DNA of 64,000 nt, from NCBI GenBank assembly GCA_004015825.1, contig SAYS01000001.1, positions 186,001-250,000 of the forward strand, given 5' to 3'. The notes beneath the pieces are model-generated. The model was not told the origin of the DNA, did no database searches, and worked only from the letters and a program-made list of their open reading frames with translations. The position numbers were made by a program, and so were the translations under genes. This document shows, piece by piece, positions 15,883 to 23,424 of this stretch. The DNA is from Halovenus amylolytica. GTDB taxonomy: Archaea > Halobacteriota > Halobacteria > Halobacteriales > Haloarculaceae. Position 1 is the stretch's first letter; each line of letters opens with the position of its first letter.

Positions 15883-16734
15883 ATGATCGACGAGACTGTC
15901 CGCCAGATCGAGGATATGCAGACTCAAAGCGCATCGATCGTCGCTGTGAAAGCAGCACGAGCCCTCCGCGAACTCGACGAACGGGAGTACCAGACTGTCC
16001 ACGATTTCTACCGTGCCGTCGAGCGAAACAGCAACGCACTCCTGCGTGCGAACCGCTCGCATGCCCCGCTGTACACCACCCAGAAACGGATCGTCAACGA
16101 CGTCACCGAGTCCGACGCGGAGAGTGTCGAAGAGGCAAAAGAAATCCTGCTCGACACCATCGATTCGGTCGTCGAGAAAGTCCAGTCGAGCAAGGAGGGT
16201 GCGGGTTCGAAGGCGGCGTCGCTGATCGAGGACGGGGATACGCTGTTGACTCACGAGAACTCCTCGACGGTGATGCAGACGCTCGAACACGTCCTCGAGG
16301 AGGGCAAATCGATCGACCTCTACGTCACCGAATCGCGACCGCGCTTTCTCGGTCGACGGACGGCCAGACAGCTCTCGGAGAAAGAAAACGTCGACGTGAC
16401 ACTGATCGTCGACAGCGCCGCGGGCCACTACCTCGCGGAGTGTGACCGCGTCCTGCTCGGCATGAACTGTCTCATCGACAACACCGTCTACAACCGTATC
16501 GGCACCTACCCGATCGCCGCGACGGCCAAAGATAGCGAGGTTCCCGTCACCGTCGTCGGCTCCTCGGCGAAGTTCATCGGGAGCGGGTTCACCTTCGAGA
16601 ACAACTACCGGGTCGCTTCCGAGGTACTCCTCGAACCGGCCGAAGGGTTCGCGGTCGCCAACCCGGGCTACGACGCGACGCCGACTCGGCTACTCGACAA
16701 CGTCGTCACCGAAGACGCAGTTATCCAGTTTTGA
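15883..16734 (+). CDS. eIF2B/R15P-isomerase-like protein lacking catalytic residues
   Basis: A 283-residue protein of the eIF2B alpha/beta/delta, MtnA and ribose-1,5-bisphosphate isomerase superfamily: N-terminal helical part (1-110) and a Rossmann-like C-terminal domain with LLTHENSSTVM and NRIGTYPIAATAK. The catalytic Cys of the archaeal isomerase (THCHS motif) is Glu at residue 125, and the catalytic Asp (GADTI motif) is Asn at 195 (GMNCL). It is thus unlikely to be an isomerase by the known mechanism. Position among glucan genes suggests a sugar-phosphate or nucleotide-binding regulator, but that is inference. The ATG at 15883 was chosen; upstream in-frame codons lie in the promoter region of the divergent mutase. 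Confidence 0.75.
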   Translation: MIDETVRQIEDMQTQSASIVAVKAARALRELDEREYQTVHDFYRAVERNSNALLRANRSHAPLYTTQKRIVNDVTESDAESVEEAKEILLDTIDSVVEKVQSSKEGAGSKAASLIEDGDTLLTHENSSTVMQTLEHVLEEGKSIDLYVTESRPRFLGRRTARQLSEKENVDVTLIVDSAAGHYLAECDRVLLGMNCLIDNTVYNRIGTYPIAATAKDSEVPVTVVGSSAKFIGSGFTFENNYRVASEVLLEPAEGFAVANPGYDATPTRLLDNVVTEDAVIQF

Positions 16735-16747
16735 CCCTCCCCCGGAG

Positions 16748-18238
16748 TTACCGGATCGTCCGATCGGTGACCATCCGGAGCCGCTCGGCGATGTCGGGGT
16801 CGATCCCGTCCTCGGTCACCCGCCAGCCCCAGTTTCCTTTCGCCGTCCCCGGTGTGTTGAACCGGGCGTCGCTGTCCAGCCCGAGCAGATCCTGCATCGT
16901 CGTCATCGCGACGACAGCGTTCGAGTTCCAGACGGCCTCGATCATATCCCAGTGGATCTCCTCGCCCTCGGTTCCGAGGTTGTAGTTCAGGCATTCGCGC
17001 TGTCGGTCGTTGAGTTCGCGGTAGTAGCCGACGATCGTGTTCGTGTCGTGGGTCGAGGTGTAGGCGACCGTCTGCTCGGGGAAGTTCATCGGCTGGTACA
17101 TGTGTCCGCCCTCACACCAGTTCGCGTACTGCGGGACGGACATCCCCGGGAAGTCGAACTGATCGCGCAACTGTGCGATGGACTCGTCGAGAAAGCCCAG
17201 ATCCTCGACGAAGAAGGGGACGTCGCCGAGTTCGCGCTCGACGGTCTCGAAGAAGTCCGCGCCCGGTCCCTCCTTCCACATGCCCGCACCCGGATCGTCC
17301 GCACCGGCCGGGATCGCCCAGAACTCGTCGAATCCCTTGAAGTGGTCGATGCGTGCGATATCCACCTGCTCGAAGAGGCGCTCGAACCGGTCGAGCCACC
17401 ACTGGTAGTTGTTCTGTTCGAGCACGTCCCAGTCGTAGACCGGGTTCCCCCACTTCTGGCCGTCGTCGCCGGGGTTCGGCGGCACACCGGCCACGTCGGT
17501 CGGGTTGTTGTTCTCGTCGAGCAGGAAGATATCCGGATCGGACCAGACGTCGGCGGAGTCGAGCGCGACGTAGATCGGGATATCGCCGACGAGTCCGATC
17601 CCCTGTTCGTCGGCGTAGTCGGCGACTGCCTGCCACTGTGTGTCGAACTGCCACTGCAGGAACTTGTGGTGTTCGATCTCGTCGGCCAGCTTTTCGCGGT
17701 ATTCGTCGAGTGCGTCCGGTTGGCGCGTTTTCACCTCGTGTGGCCAGTTCGTCCAGAGATCGCCGCCGAACTCCTGTTTCAGCGCCATAAACAGCGCGTA
17801 ATTGTCGAGCCAGCCCGACTCGCGCTCGCAGAACGCTTCGAACTCCGAGCGCTCGCTTTCGCCCGCGTGCTCGTCGAATCGCTCCTTCGCGGTCCGGAGT
17901 CGCTGTTCTTTGAACTCTGCGACAGCCTCGTATTTGGTGTGGTGTGACGAGAAGTCGTCGCGTGGCTCGATCTCTTCGTCGGTGAGATAGCCATCCTCCG
18001 CGAGCTGTCTGAGATCGATCAGCAGCGGACTGCCCGCAAAGGCGGAGTAAGACTGGTACGGCGAGTTGGCGTGTGCCTGGGATGTCGGGCCAAGCGGGCA
18101 GAACTGCCATAGTGACTGATCGGCCTGTGCGAGAAAGTCGACGAACTCGTAGGCGCCTGCACCGAGATCCCCGATCCCGTGTGGACTCGGCAGTGAGGTC
18201 GGATGCAGGAAGACACCACTCTGACGTTCGAAGCGCAT
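16748..18238 (-). CDS. malQ: 4-alpha-glucanotransferase (GH77)
   Basis: A 496-residue amylomaltase that transfers maltosyl units between alpha-1,4-glucans. The N-terminal RQSGVFLHPTSLPSPHGIGD and the catalytic IARIDHFKGF (nucleophile Asp) are typical of GH77; FFVEDLGFLD carries the acid/base-region residues and YTSTHDTNT the transition-state Asp. Cytosolic, with no signal peptide. An alternative ATG lies three codons upstream (18247). It converges with the eIF2B-like gene and is divergent from the GT4 gene, giving a shared 140-bp promoter region. Confidence 0.94.
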   Translation of the reverse strand: MRFERQSGVFLHPTSLPSPHGIGDLGAGAYEFVDFLAQADQSLWQFCPLGPTSQAHANSPYQSYSAFAGSPLLIDLRQLAEDGYLTDEEIEPRDDFSSHHTKYEAVAEFKEQRLRTAKERFDEHAGESERSEFEAFCERESGWLDNYALFMALKQEFGGDLWTNWPHEVKTRQPDALDEYREKLADEIEHHKFLQWQFDTQWQAVADYADEQGIGLVGDIPIYVALDSADVWSDPDIFLLDENNNPTDVAGVPPNPGDDGQKWGNPVYDWDVLEQNNYQWWLDRFERLFEQVDIARIDHFKGFDEFWAIPAGADDPGAGMWKEGPGADFFETVERELGDVPFFVEDLGFLDESIAQLRDQFDFPGMSVPQYANWCEGGHMYQPMNFPEQTVAYTSTHDTNTIVGYYRELNDRQRECLNYNLGTEGEEIHWDMIEAVWNSNAVVAMTTMQDLLGLDSDARFNTPGTAKGNWGWRVTEDGIDPDIAERLRMVTDRTIR

Positions 18239-18385
18239 ACGATACATTTGCCAGGACAGCTATTTACCAATTCCCCAACTCGACCCGTTCCCACCTGACC
18301 CAGTGATTGCCGATCCTGCCGTCGTCGGCAGGCCGACGGGAAGTGTACGTCGACTTTTATGTAACAGGCCCTCGGAGATAGGGGT

Positions 18386-19441
18386 ATGCCACCGAAGGTC
18401 CTAATGCTCGGCTGGGGATTTCCACCAAACATCACAGGCGGGCTCGACACAGTGGTTGGCGAACTGTACGAACAGCTCGAACCGAGAGACGACGTCGAGT
18501 TCGAACTGGTGTTGCCGGAGGAGTACGCCCCCGAGGACCGCGAGGGGATCCACGGCGTTTCGACGGGGCAGGGCGATATCATCACGCGGATCGGCCGGCT
18601 CGCTGGCGAGTTCGCTGAGCACGCGGAAGACGCCGACATTATCCACACGAACGACTGGTTCGGCTACAACCCTGGCTCGCGCGCGGCATCGACGACGGAC
18701 GTCGAGTGGATCACGACTTTCCACTCGCTGTCGGCCGACCGCAACGTGAATCCGCCGACCCGGGAGGTCCAGACCGAACAGCGCCTGGCGAACCGTTCGG
18801 ATCACCTCGTCGCGGTCAGTGAGTTCACGCGCGAGCGCATTCAGGAACAGTACGACGCCGACTCTTCTGTCATCTACAACGGCTTCTCGTCGGTCGAGAC
18901 GACCGGACGGGATCTCAAAGAGGAGCTGGATATCGACGGCAAGATGCTGTTTTTCGTCGGGCGACACACCGACCAGAAGGGACTATCATACCTGCTGTAC
19001 GGGCTCTCGAAGTGCCAGCGCGACGATCTGACGCTGGTACTCGGCGGGAAGGGCCATCTGACCGATCAGCTGCAAAAGTTCGCCGAACTGCTCGACATCG
19101 AGGATCAGATCATCTTCGAGGGCTTCCTGCCACAGGAGGAACTCGGTGACTACTACGCCAGCGCGGACCTGTTCGTCTCGCCGTCGCTGGCCGAACCGTT
19201 CGGGATCACCATCGTCGAATCACTCTCCGCCGGAACGCGCGTTGTCGCCTGCCGGAGCGGCGCAGCCGAGTTGCTCCCCGAGGACTGTGTGATCGAGGTC
19301 GAACCGAACTCGCAGTCGATCGCCGACGGCATCGAGTACGCCCTCTCGCTGGACTCGCCGATCGAGTACGAGGAACGAACGTGGGAAGACGTCGCCGACG
19401 AACACGTCGAGTTCTACAACGAGGTTCTCGAAGAAAACTAA
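18386..19441 (+). CDS. GT4 glycosyltransferase (glycogen synthase-like)
   Basis: A 351-residue GT-B glycosyltransferase. The N terminus has the acceptor-side motif GWGFPPNITGGLDTVV like archaeal starch/glycogen synthases; the donor half has FFVGRHTDQKG and the EX7E motif in SLAEPFGITIVESLSAG. It should transfer glucose from a nucleotide sugar to a growing glucan, although group-1 transferases vary in donor and acceptor. The ATG lies 12 nt after GGAGATAG, a good ribosome-binding sequence. Its neighbours MalQ, glucan hydrolases and a sugar nucleotidyltransferase support glucan synthesis over surface glycosylation. Confidence 0.85.
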   Translation: MPPKVLMLGWGFPPNITGGLDTVVGELYEQLEPRDDVEFELVLPEEYAPEDREGIHGVSTGQGDIITRIGRLAGEFAEHAEDADIIHTNDWFGYNPGSRAASTTDVEWITTFHSLSADRNVNPPTREVQTEQRLANRSDHLVAVSEFTRERIQEQYDADSSVIYNGFSSVETTGRDLKEELDIDGKMLFFVGRHTDQKGLSYLLYGLSKCQRDDLTLVLGGKGHLTDQLQKFAELLDIEDQIIFEGFLPQEELGDYYASADLFVSPSLAEPFGITIVESLSAGTRVVACRSGAAELLPEDCVIEVEPNSQSIADGIEYALSLDSPIEYEERTWEDVADEHVEFYNEVLEEN

Positions 19442-19512
19442 CGCGGCCACCTCTGTTTTTCCGCCACAGCGCTCCCAGCGACAGGACTCGGCAAAACCGA
19501 CAACAACAGTTT

Positions 19513-19860
19513 TCAGCGGAGGAACTGGACGCTGGCGACTGGCTCCGGGTGGTTGATGATGTAGCCGTCAGCGGTCGGTTCTAGCCCGGTCACGGAGCCG
19601 GCGTCGGGGTGGGTGTCGTAGGGGCTGTCCTGTGCGCCACTTCCCGAGCGGTACGGGCTGTCGTAGGCCCCCTGGTCCCGTTCCGCCTCGCGGTCGAAAT
19701 CCTCCGGCGGGAGGTAGATCTTCTCCGTCCCCTCCATCGAGTAGACGATGACGGAGGTATCCCGGTCCCCCGAGACGCGGATCTCTGTCCGTCCGTCGCG
19801 GATGTTCATGTTGAAACTGACTGGCTTGTCGTCCGCCGGAGGTTCGGCTGTGTCGCTCAT
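19513..19860 (-). CDS. Conserved haloarchaeal hypothetical protein
   Basis: A 115-residue acidic protein beginning MSDTAEPPADDKPVSFNMNI. The first half looks like a compact beta-rich domain (RTEIRVSGDRDTSVIVYSMEG), the second half is low-complexity with DSPYRSG and QDSPYDTH, and the end ADGYIINHPEPVASVQF may form a short strand pair. The repeated DSPY element is noticeable. I do not recognise a function. The ATG at 19860 was chosen; a longer frame to 19992 contains many basic residues. Confidence 0.7.
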   Translation of the reverse strand: MSDTAEPPADDKPVSFNMNIRDGRTEIRVSGDRDTSVIVYSMEGTEKIYLPPEDFDREAERDQGAYDSPYRSGSGAQDSPYDTHPDAGSVTGLEPTADGYIINHPEPVASVQFLR

Positions 19861-20009
19861 GTTCGAATAGTCAACGGACGCCCACTTATTACTTCGCCAA
19901 TCTTTCTCCCGACTCGAACGCTGACACCACCCCACAATCCCCCTCACAGAAAGTATCCCGCAGCTTACCAATGCATAGCTATTTGGTTTCACCTCGTATA
20001 CACGAGATC

Positions 20010-20135
20010 ATGGGACGCTATCCACGAAACGCGCGGAATGCGAAGATGAAGTGCATGAGTTGCAACGCACCGCTAACCCGAACGACTGACGAGAAGTGGG
20101 TCTGTGTCGGCTGTGGCGGCTCGCCGATCCAGTAA
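20010..20135 (+). CDS. Tiny zinc-finger protein (41 aa)
   Basis: An open frame from ATG at 20010 to TAA at 20135 encodes 41 residues: a basic N terminus (MGRYPRNARNAK) and then CMSC and CVGC pairs separated by 15 residues, a classic zinc ribbon. Internal ATGs at 20046 and 20055 are possible starts. It is too short to be found by usual length cut-offs but the double CxxC strongly supports coding. Haloarchaea contain many such micro-zinc proteins; the partner and role are unknown. Confidence 0.7.
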   Translation: MGRYPRNARNAKMKCMSCNAPLTRTTDEKWVCVGCGGSPIQ

Positions 20136-20227
20136 TTCCAGATTGGACGACGACTGCATCACGAGACAGACGGCTCTCGGTCGGTGCGATTTTCCGATAA
20201 AAAACTGGGTGGCAGCCGCCGGAGTAG

Positions 20228-21187
20228 TTATTTCGTAACGTCCGTGTTCTCGCCGATCACTGCTCCATCGAGTTCGACGTCCGTCAGGGTGGACTCTTTG
20301 TCGACAATCGAGCCCTCGACGGCACTATTTTCGATGGTCGTGTTCGGGAAGATGATCGACCGGTTGATCGTCGAGTCGACGACCTCGACACCGGGCAGGA
20401 TGTGGACGTTCTCGCCGATCTCCGATCCCTCCACAGTTGCGTCCTCGGCGATGAGCTGTCCGCCGTCGAGTTCCCACTCGACGGCTTCGAGGTAGCTCGC
20501 GGGCGAGCCGATGTCGTACCAGTCGTCCTCGAACGGGAAGGCGTGGACGGCCTCTTCTTCCTGCAGCCACTGGATGAACCAGCCGGGCTCGTCCGGGTTG
20601 TTGTCGCCCGAGAGGTACTTGTCGAAGAGGATACTCTCCTCGGGGAAGGCATAACACGCGATCGAGACGAGCGTGCTGTTTGGATCGTCGGGTTTCTCCT
20701 GGAAACCGACGACGCGGTCGCCGTCGAGTTCGACCAGCCCGTAGGATTTGGCCTTCTCGCGGCTACCGACGTCGTAGGCCGCCAGCGTCGGTGTGCCGTG
20801 CTCTTCGAAGTCGTCGATGAACTCGCTGATGTGGAATCCCATCAGGTTGTCACCGGCGATCACGAGCAGATCGTCGTCGACCCCCTCGCGCTCGACGAGC
20901 TGTGCGAGCGCGCCCACGACACCGAACTTCTCGGCTTCGTCCGAGGTATCCTCGACCGACAGCTGCGTCTTCTCGTACCCCTCCTGGTCGATGTGTGTCT
21001 CGAACTCGTCGGCAAATGCCTCGTTCGTGGACAGATAGATATTTTCGACCCGTTCGTCCTCCTCCAGCCCGGTCAGAATCCGGTCGATGACCGTCGTCTC
21101 GCCGACTGGGAGCAGCATCTTCGGTCGATTCTTCGTAATTGGCCAGAGACGCGTTGCGTACCCACCTGCTAGTACTACAGCTTCCAT
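20228..21187 (-). CDS. Sugar-1-phosphate nucleotidyltransferase
   Basis: A 319-residue nucleotidyltransferase. The N-terminal MEAVVLAGGYATRLWPITKN is the nucleotide-binding signature; VIAGDNL and GFQEKP follow, and WYDIGSPASYLEA closes the catalytic domain. Residues from about 235 on form a left-handed beta-helix with hexapeptide-like repeats (IGENVHILPG, SIIFPNTTI). It makes an NDP-sugar from NTP and a sugar 1-phosphate; whether glucose or another sugar cannot be told. It sits between the glucan synthase-like and amylase-like genes, so it may feed glucan synthesis, though surface glycan synthesis (AglF-like) is an alternative. Confidence 0.87.
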   Translation of the reverse strand: MEAVVLAGGYATRLWPITKNRPKMLLPVGETTVIDRILTGLEEDERVENIYLSTNEAFADEFETHIDQEGYEKTQLSVEDTSDEAEKFGVVGALAQLVEREGVDDDLLVIAGDNLMGFHISEFIDDFEEHGTPTLAAYDVGSREKAKSYGLVELDGDRVVGFQEKPDDPNSTLVSIACYAFPEESILFDKYLSGDNNPDEPGWFIQWLQEEEAVHAFPFEDDWYDIGSPASYLEAVEWELDGGQLIAEDATVEGSEIGENVHILPGVEVVDSTINRSIIFPNTTIENSAVEGSIVDKESTLTDVELDGAVIGENTDVTK

Positions 21188-21313
21188 GCGGCCAACGTCG
21201 AATGTCAGGTTTAAAATTCGATCGGTAACTGACAGGATCTGTTTATATCGCTCATGTCATATTAGGGACGTACTTATCGCAAAGCACAAGTTAGTGACCA
21301 GAGCAGTTGGGAT

Positions 21314-23302
21314 ATGAACCATCCTGGTCCGCCGAGATTCGTGGGCACGGGTGAGAGTGTCGAGCTCGCACCGCGTGACCCGGATCCGGAGGAAACCTAC
21401 GCATGGGAGGTTGTACAGCGTCCAGCGGATTCGGACGAATCGCTCGGAGACAGCTCGGTCGAACATCTCGTTCCCGACGTTCCGGGAACCTACGTCGTGA
21501 AACTCACCGCGCCCGAGGGGGAACACACCCTCACTGTCCGTGTATTCCCGGGCGGCGGCGCAGCCGGCACGGAAGGTGTCGCGGGCCGCAGTGGCCAGAG
21601 TGGTCGCAGCGGCCGCAGTGGCCGCAGTGGCCGCAGCGGCTACAGCGGTCAGAGCGGCATCAGCGGTCGGAGCGGTCTCAGCGGTGGCGAAAGCGGTCGA
21701 GAGACGATGATGGGATCCGCCGAAGGCGGTGGACGGCCGCGCCTCGCGCTCTATCCCGTCGTCGAGGGCGACGAAGCAGTCGTGCGCGCCGATCCGAGCG
21801 CACATCCGGGCGGTGCCGAAACCGACGCCGATCTCGATGTCGAGTTCGTCCTCGACGATCGGGACGATATCGACCCCGAGGACGTCACGATCGACGACCG
21901 CGAGCTACGGATTCCGGTCGACACGCTGCCGGACCGCGCCCGCGTACACGCCGTCGCGATCGGCGAGTACGGTCACAGCGTCCCGGATATGGCGGAGTTC
22001 ACCCGCGAGGGTGACTCGATCGAGACACACCGGCCCTATGTCCCACCGGCGTGGGCCGAAGAGTCGTTCATCTACGAGATCTACGTCCGTTCGTTCAACG
22101 GCCAGAGCGACGAGGACGAATCACCGTTCGACGCGATCATCGATCGGCTGGATTACATCGAGTCACTCGGGGTCGACGTGCTCTGGCTCACGCCAGTGCT
22201 GCAGAACGATCACGCCCCACACGGCTACAACATCACCGACTTCTTCTCGATCGCGGACGATCTCGGTACGCGCGAGGACTACAAAGAACTCGTCGAGAAA
22301 GCCCACGATCACGGGCTGAAAGTGCTGTTCGACGTCGTGTTGAACCACTCCGCCCGGACACACCCGTACTTCCAGAACGCAAACGAGGGGCCGGGTAGCG
22401 AGTACCGCGACTGGTACGAATGGCAAAGTGAGACCGAGCCGGGGACCTACTTCGACTGGGAACACATCGCGAACTTCAACTTCGGGAACCTGAAGGTCCG
22501 CCGGCACCTGCTCGATGCGGTCGACAAGTGGATGCCGCTGGTCGACGGCTTCCGGTGTGATATGGCCTGGGCAGTTCCGGATAACTTCTGGCGTGAGCTA
22601 CACGACCGCTGCAAGGCCCACGACAGCGAGTTCCTGCTCCTGGACGAGACGATCCCGTATATCCCGGACTTCCAGGCGGGGCTGTTCGATATGCACTTCG
22701 ATTCGACGACCTACTTCACGCTCCGGCAGATCGGCCACGGCCAGAACGCCGACTCGGTGCTGGATGCCATCGACGACCGCGTCGACACCGGCTTCCCCGA
22801 CCACGCCGGCTTCATGCTCTACAGCGAGAACCACGACGAATCCCGCTATCTCGCGGACTGTGACCGGCCGTCGGCCGAGGCCGCGATGGGTGCGGTGTTC
22901 ACGCTTCCTGGCGCGCCGATGGTCTACGCCGGCCAGGAGTTCGGCCAGCGCGGCCGCCGGGACGATCTCGCCTGGGAGCACGCCCACGAGGATATCCAGG
23001 ACCACGTCAGAGCACTCGCGAACGTCCGTCACGAGGAGCCAGCCCTGTCGGCCGAGGCAGGCACCGCACGCGTCGACTACGACGTCACGTCGGGTGCAAA
23101 GGACCGCGTCACTGCGTACGCACGCGCGACGCAGGACGAAGCCGCCGTCGTCGTTCTCAACTTCGGCGAGGGGGAGGCAACCGTCAGCGTGCCTGTCACG
23201 GGTGGTACCGACGCTATCTCCGGTGACGATGTTCTGACAGGTGATGGCGAGGTCACCGTCGACAACGTCGTGGTCGTCCCGACGAATCCGGACGAACTGT
23301 AA
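21314..23302 (+). CDS. GH13 alpha-amylase-family enzyme with RSG-repeat linker
   Basis: A 662-residue intracellular alpha-glucan hydrolase. Residues 1-80 are a beta-domain ending LTVRVFPGG; 91-128 is a linker of Gly-Arg-Ser repeats; about 140-240 is a second beta domain; the catalytic barrel follows from 250. Conserved regions are DVVLNH, GFRCDMAW with nucleophile D416, LLDETIPY with acid/base E445, and SENHDESR with D508. A C-terminal beta domain ends the protein. No signal peptide. It stands 122 bp upstream of the tandem GH15 gene, and the two probably degrade glycogen or maltodextrins together. It may belong to a cyclomaltodextrinase or maltogenic subgroup. Confidence 0.9.
   Translation: MNHPGPPRFVGTGESVELAPRDPDPEETYAWEVVQRPADSDESLGDSSVEHLVPDVPGTYVVKLTAPEGEHTLTVRVFPGGGAAGTEGVAGRSGQSGRSGRSGRSGRSGYSGQSGISGRSGLSGGESGRETMMGSAEGGGRPRLALYPVVEGDEAVVRADPSAHPGGAETDADLDVEFVLDDRDDIDPEDVTIDDRELRIPVDTLPDRARVHAVAIGEYGHSVPDMAEFTREGDSIETHRPYVPPAWAEESFIYEIYVRSFNGQSDEDESPFDAIIDRLDYIESLGVDVLWLTPVLQNDHAPHGYNITDFFSIADDLGTREDYKELVEKAHDHGLKVLFDVVLNHSARTHPYFQNANEGPGSEYRDWYEWQSETEPGTYFDWEHIANFNFGNLKVRRHLLDAVDKWMPLVDGFRCDMAWAVPDNFWRELHDRCKAHDSEFLLLDETIPYIPDFQAGLFDMHFDSTTYFTLRQIGHGQNADSVLDAIDDRVDTGFPDHAGFMLYSENHDESRYLADCDRPSAEAAMGAVFTLPGAPMVYAGQEFGQRGRRDDLAWEHAHEDIQDHVRALANVRHEEPALSAEAGTARVDYDVTSGAKDRVTAYARATQDEAAVVVLNFGEGEATVSVPVTGGTDAISGDDVLTGDGEVTVDNVVVVPTNPDEL
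21584..21697 (+). repeat. 9-bp tandem repeat encoding RSG linker
   Basis: About a dozen imperfect GGCCGCAGT-type 9-mers inside the GH13 gene encode consecutive R/Q/Y/I/L-S-G triplets. Variation is mostly silent or confined to the first residue, so the Ser-Gly pattern appears selected. Confidence 0.85.
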
Positions 23303-23395
23303 CCCAACAGTCACCTTTTCCGAGCAGTTTTTTGCAAAACCGACAGCCAGCGGTGGTGGTGACTGACACTGAAGTGTTGTGTGAAACCGCAGAGA

Positions 23396-23401
23396 TTTAT
23401 A
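23396..23401 (+). promoter_or_regulatory. TATA box of the GH15 gene
   Basis: TTTATA lies 24-29 nt before the ATG at 23425, which fixes the start of the GH15 protein and shows it has its own promoter separate from GH13. Confidence 0.6.
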
Positions 23402-23424
23402 CCTCCTGTGCTGTTGTGGTAGGT

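Noticed and set aside
15796..16428. Upstream in-frame extension of the phosphohexomutase
   Set aside because: The extension overlaps the eIF2B-like gene on the other strand, and the mutase fold starts exactly at the ATG at 15795.
15883..16734. Functional ribose-1,5-bisphosphate isomerase
   Set aside because: Both catalytic residues of the characterised archaeal enzyme appear to be replaced, so a family name without activity is given.
21584..21697. Tandem repeat as a possible CRISPR array
   Set aside because: The units are 9 bp with no spacers and encode a continuous protein linker. No CRISPR array or cas gene is seen anywhere in the window.
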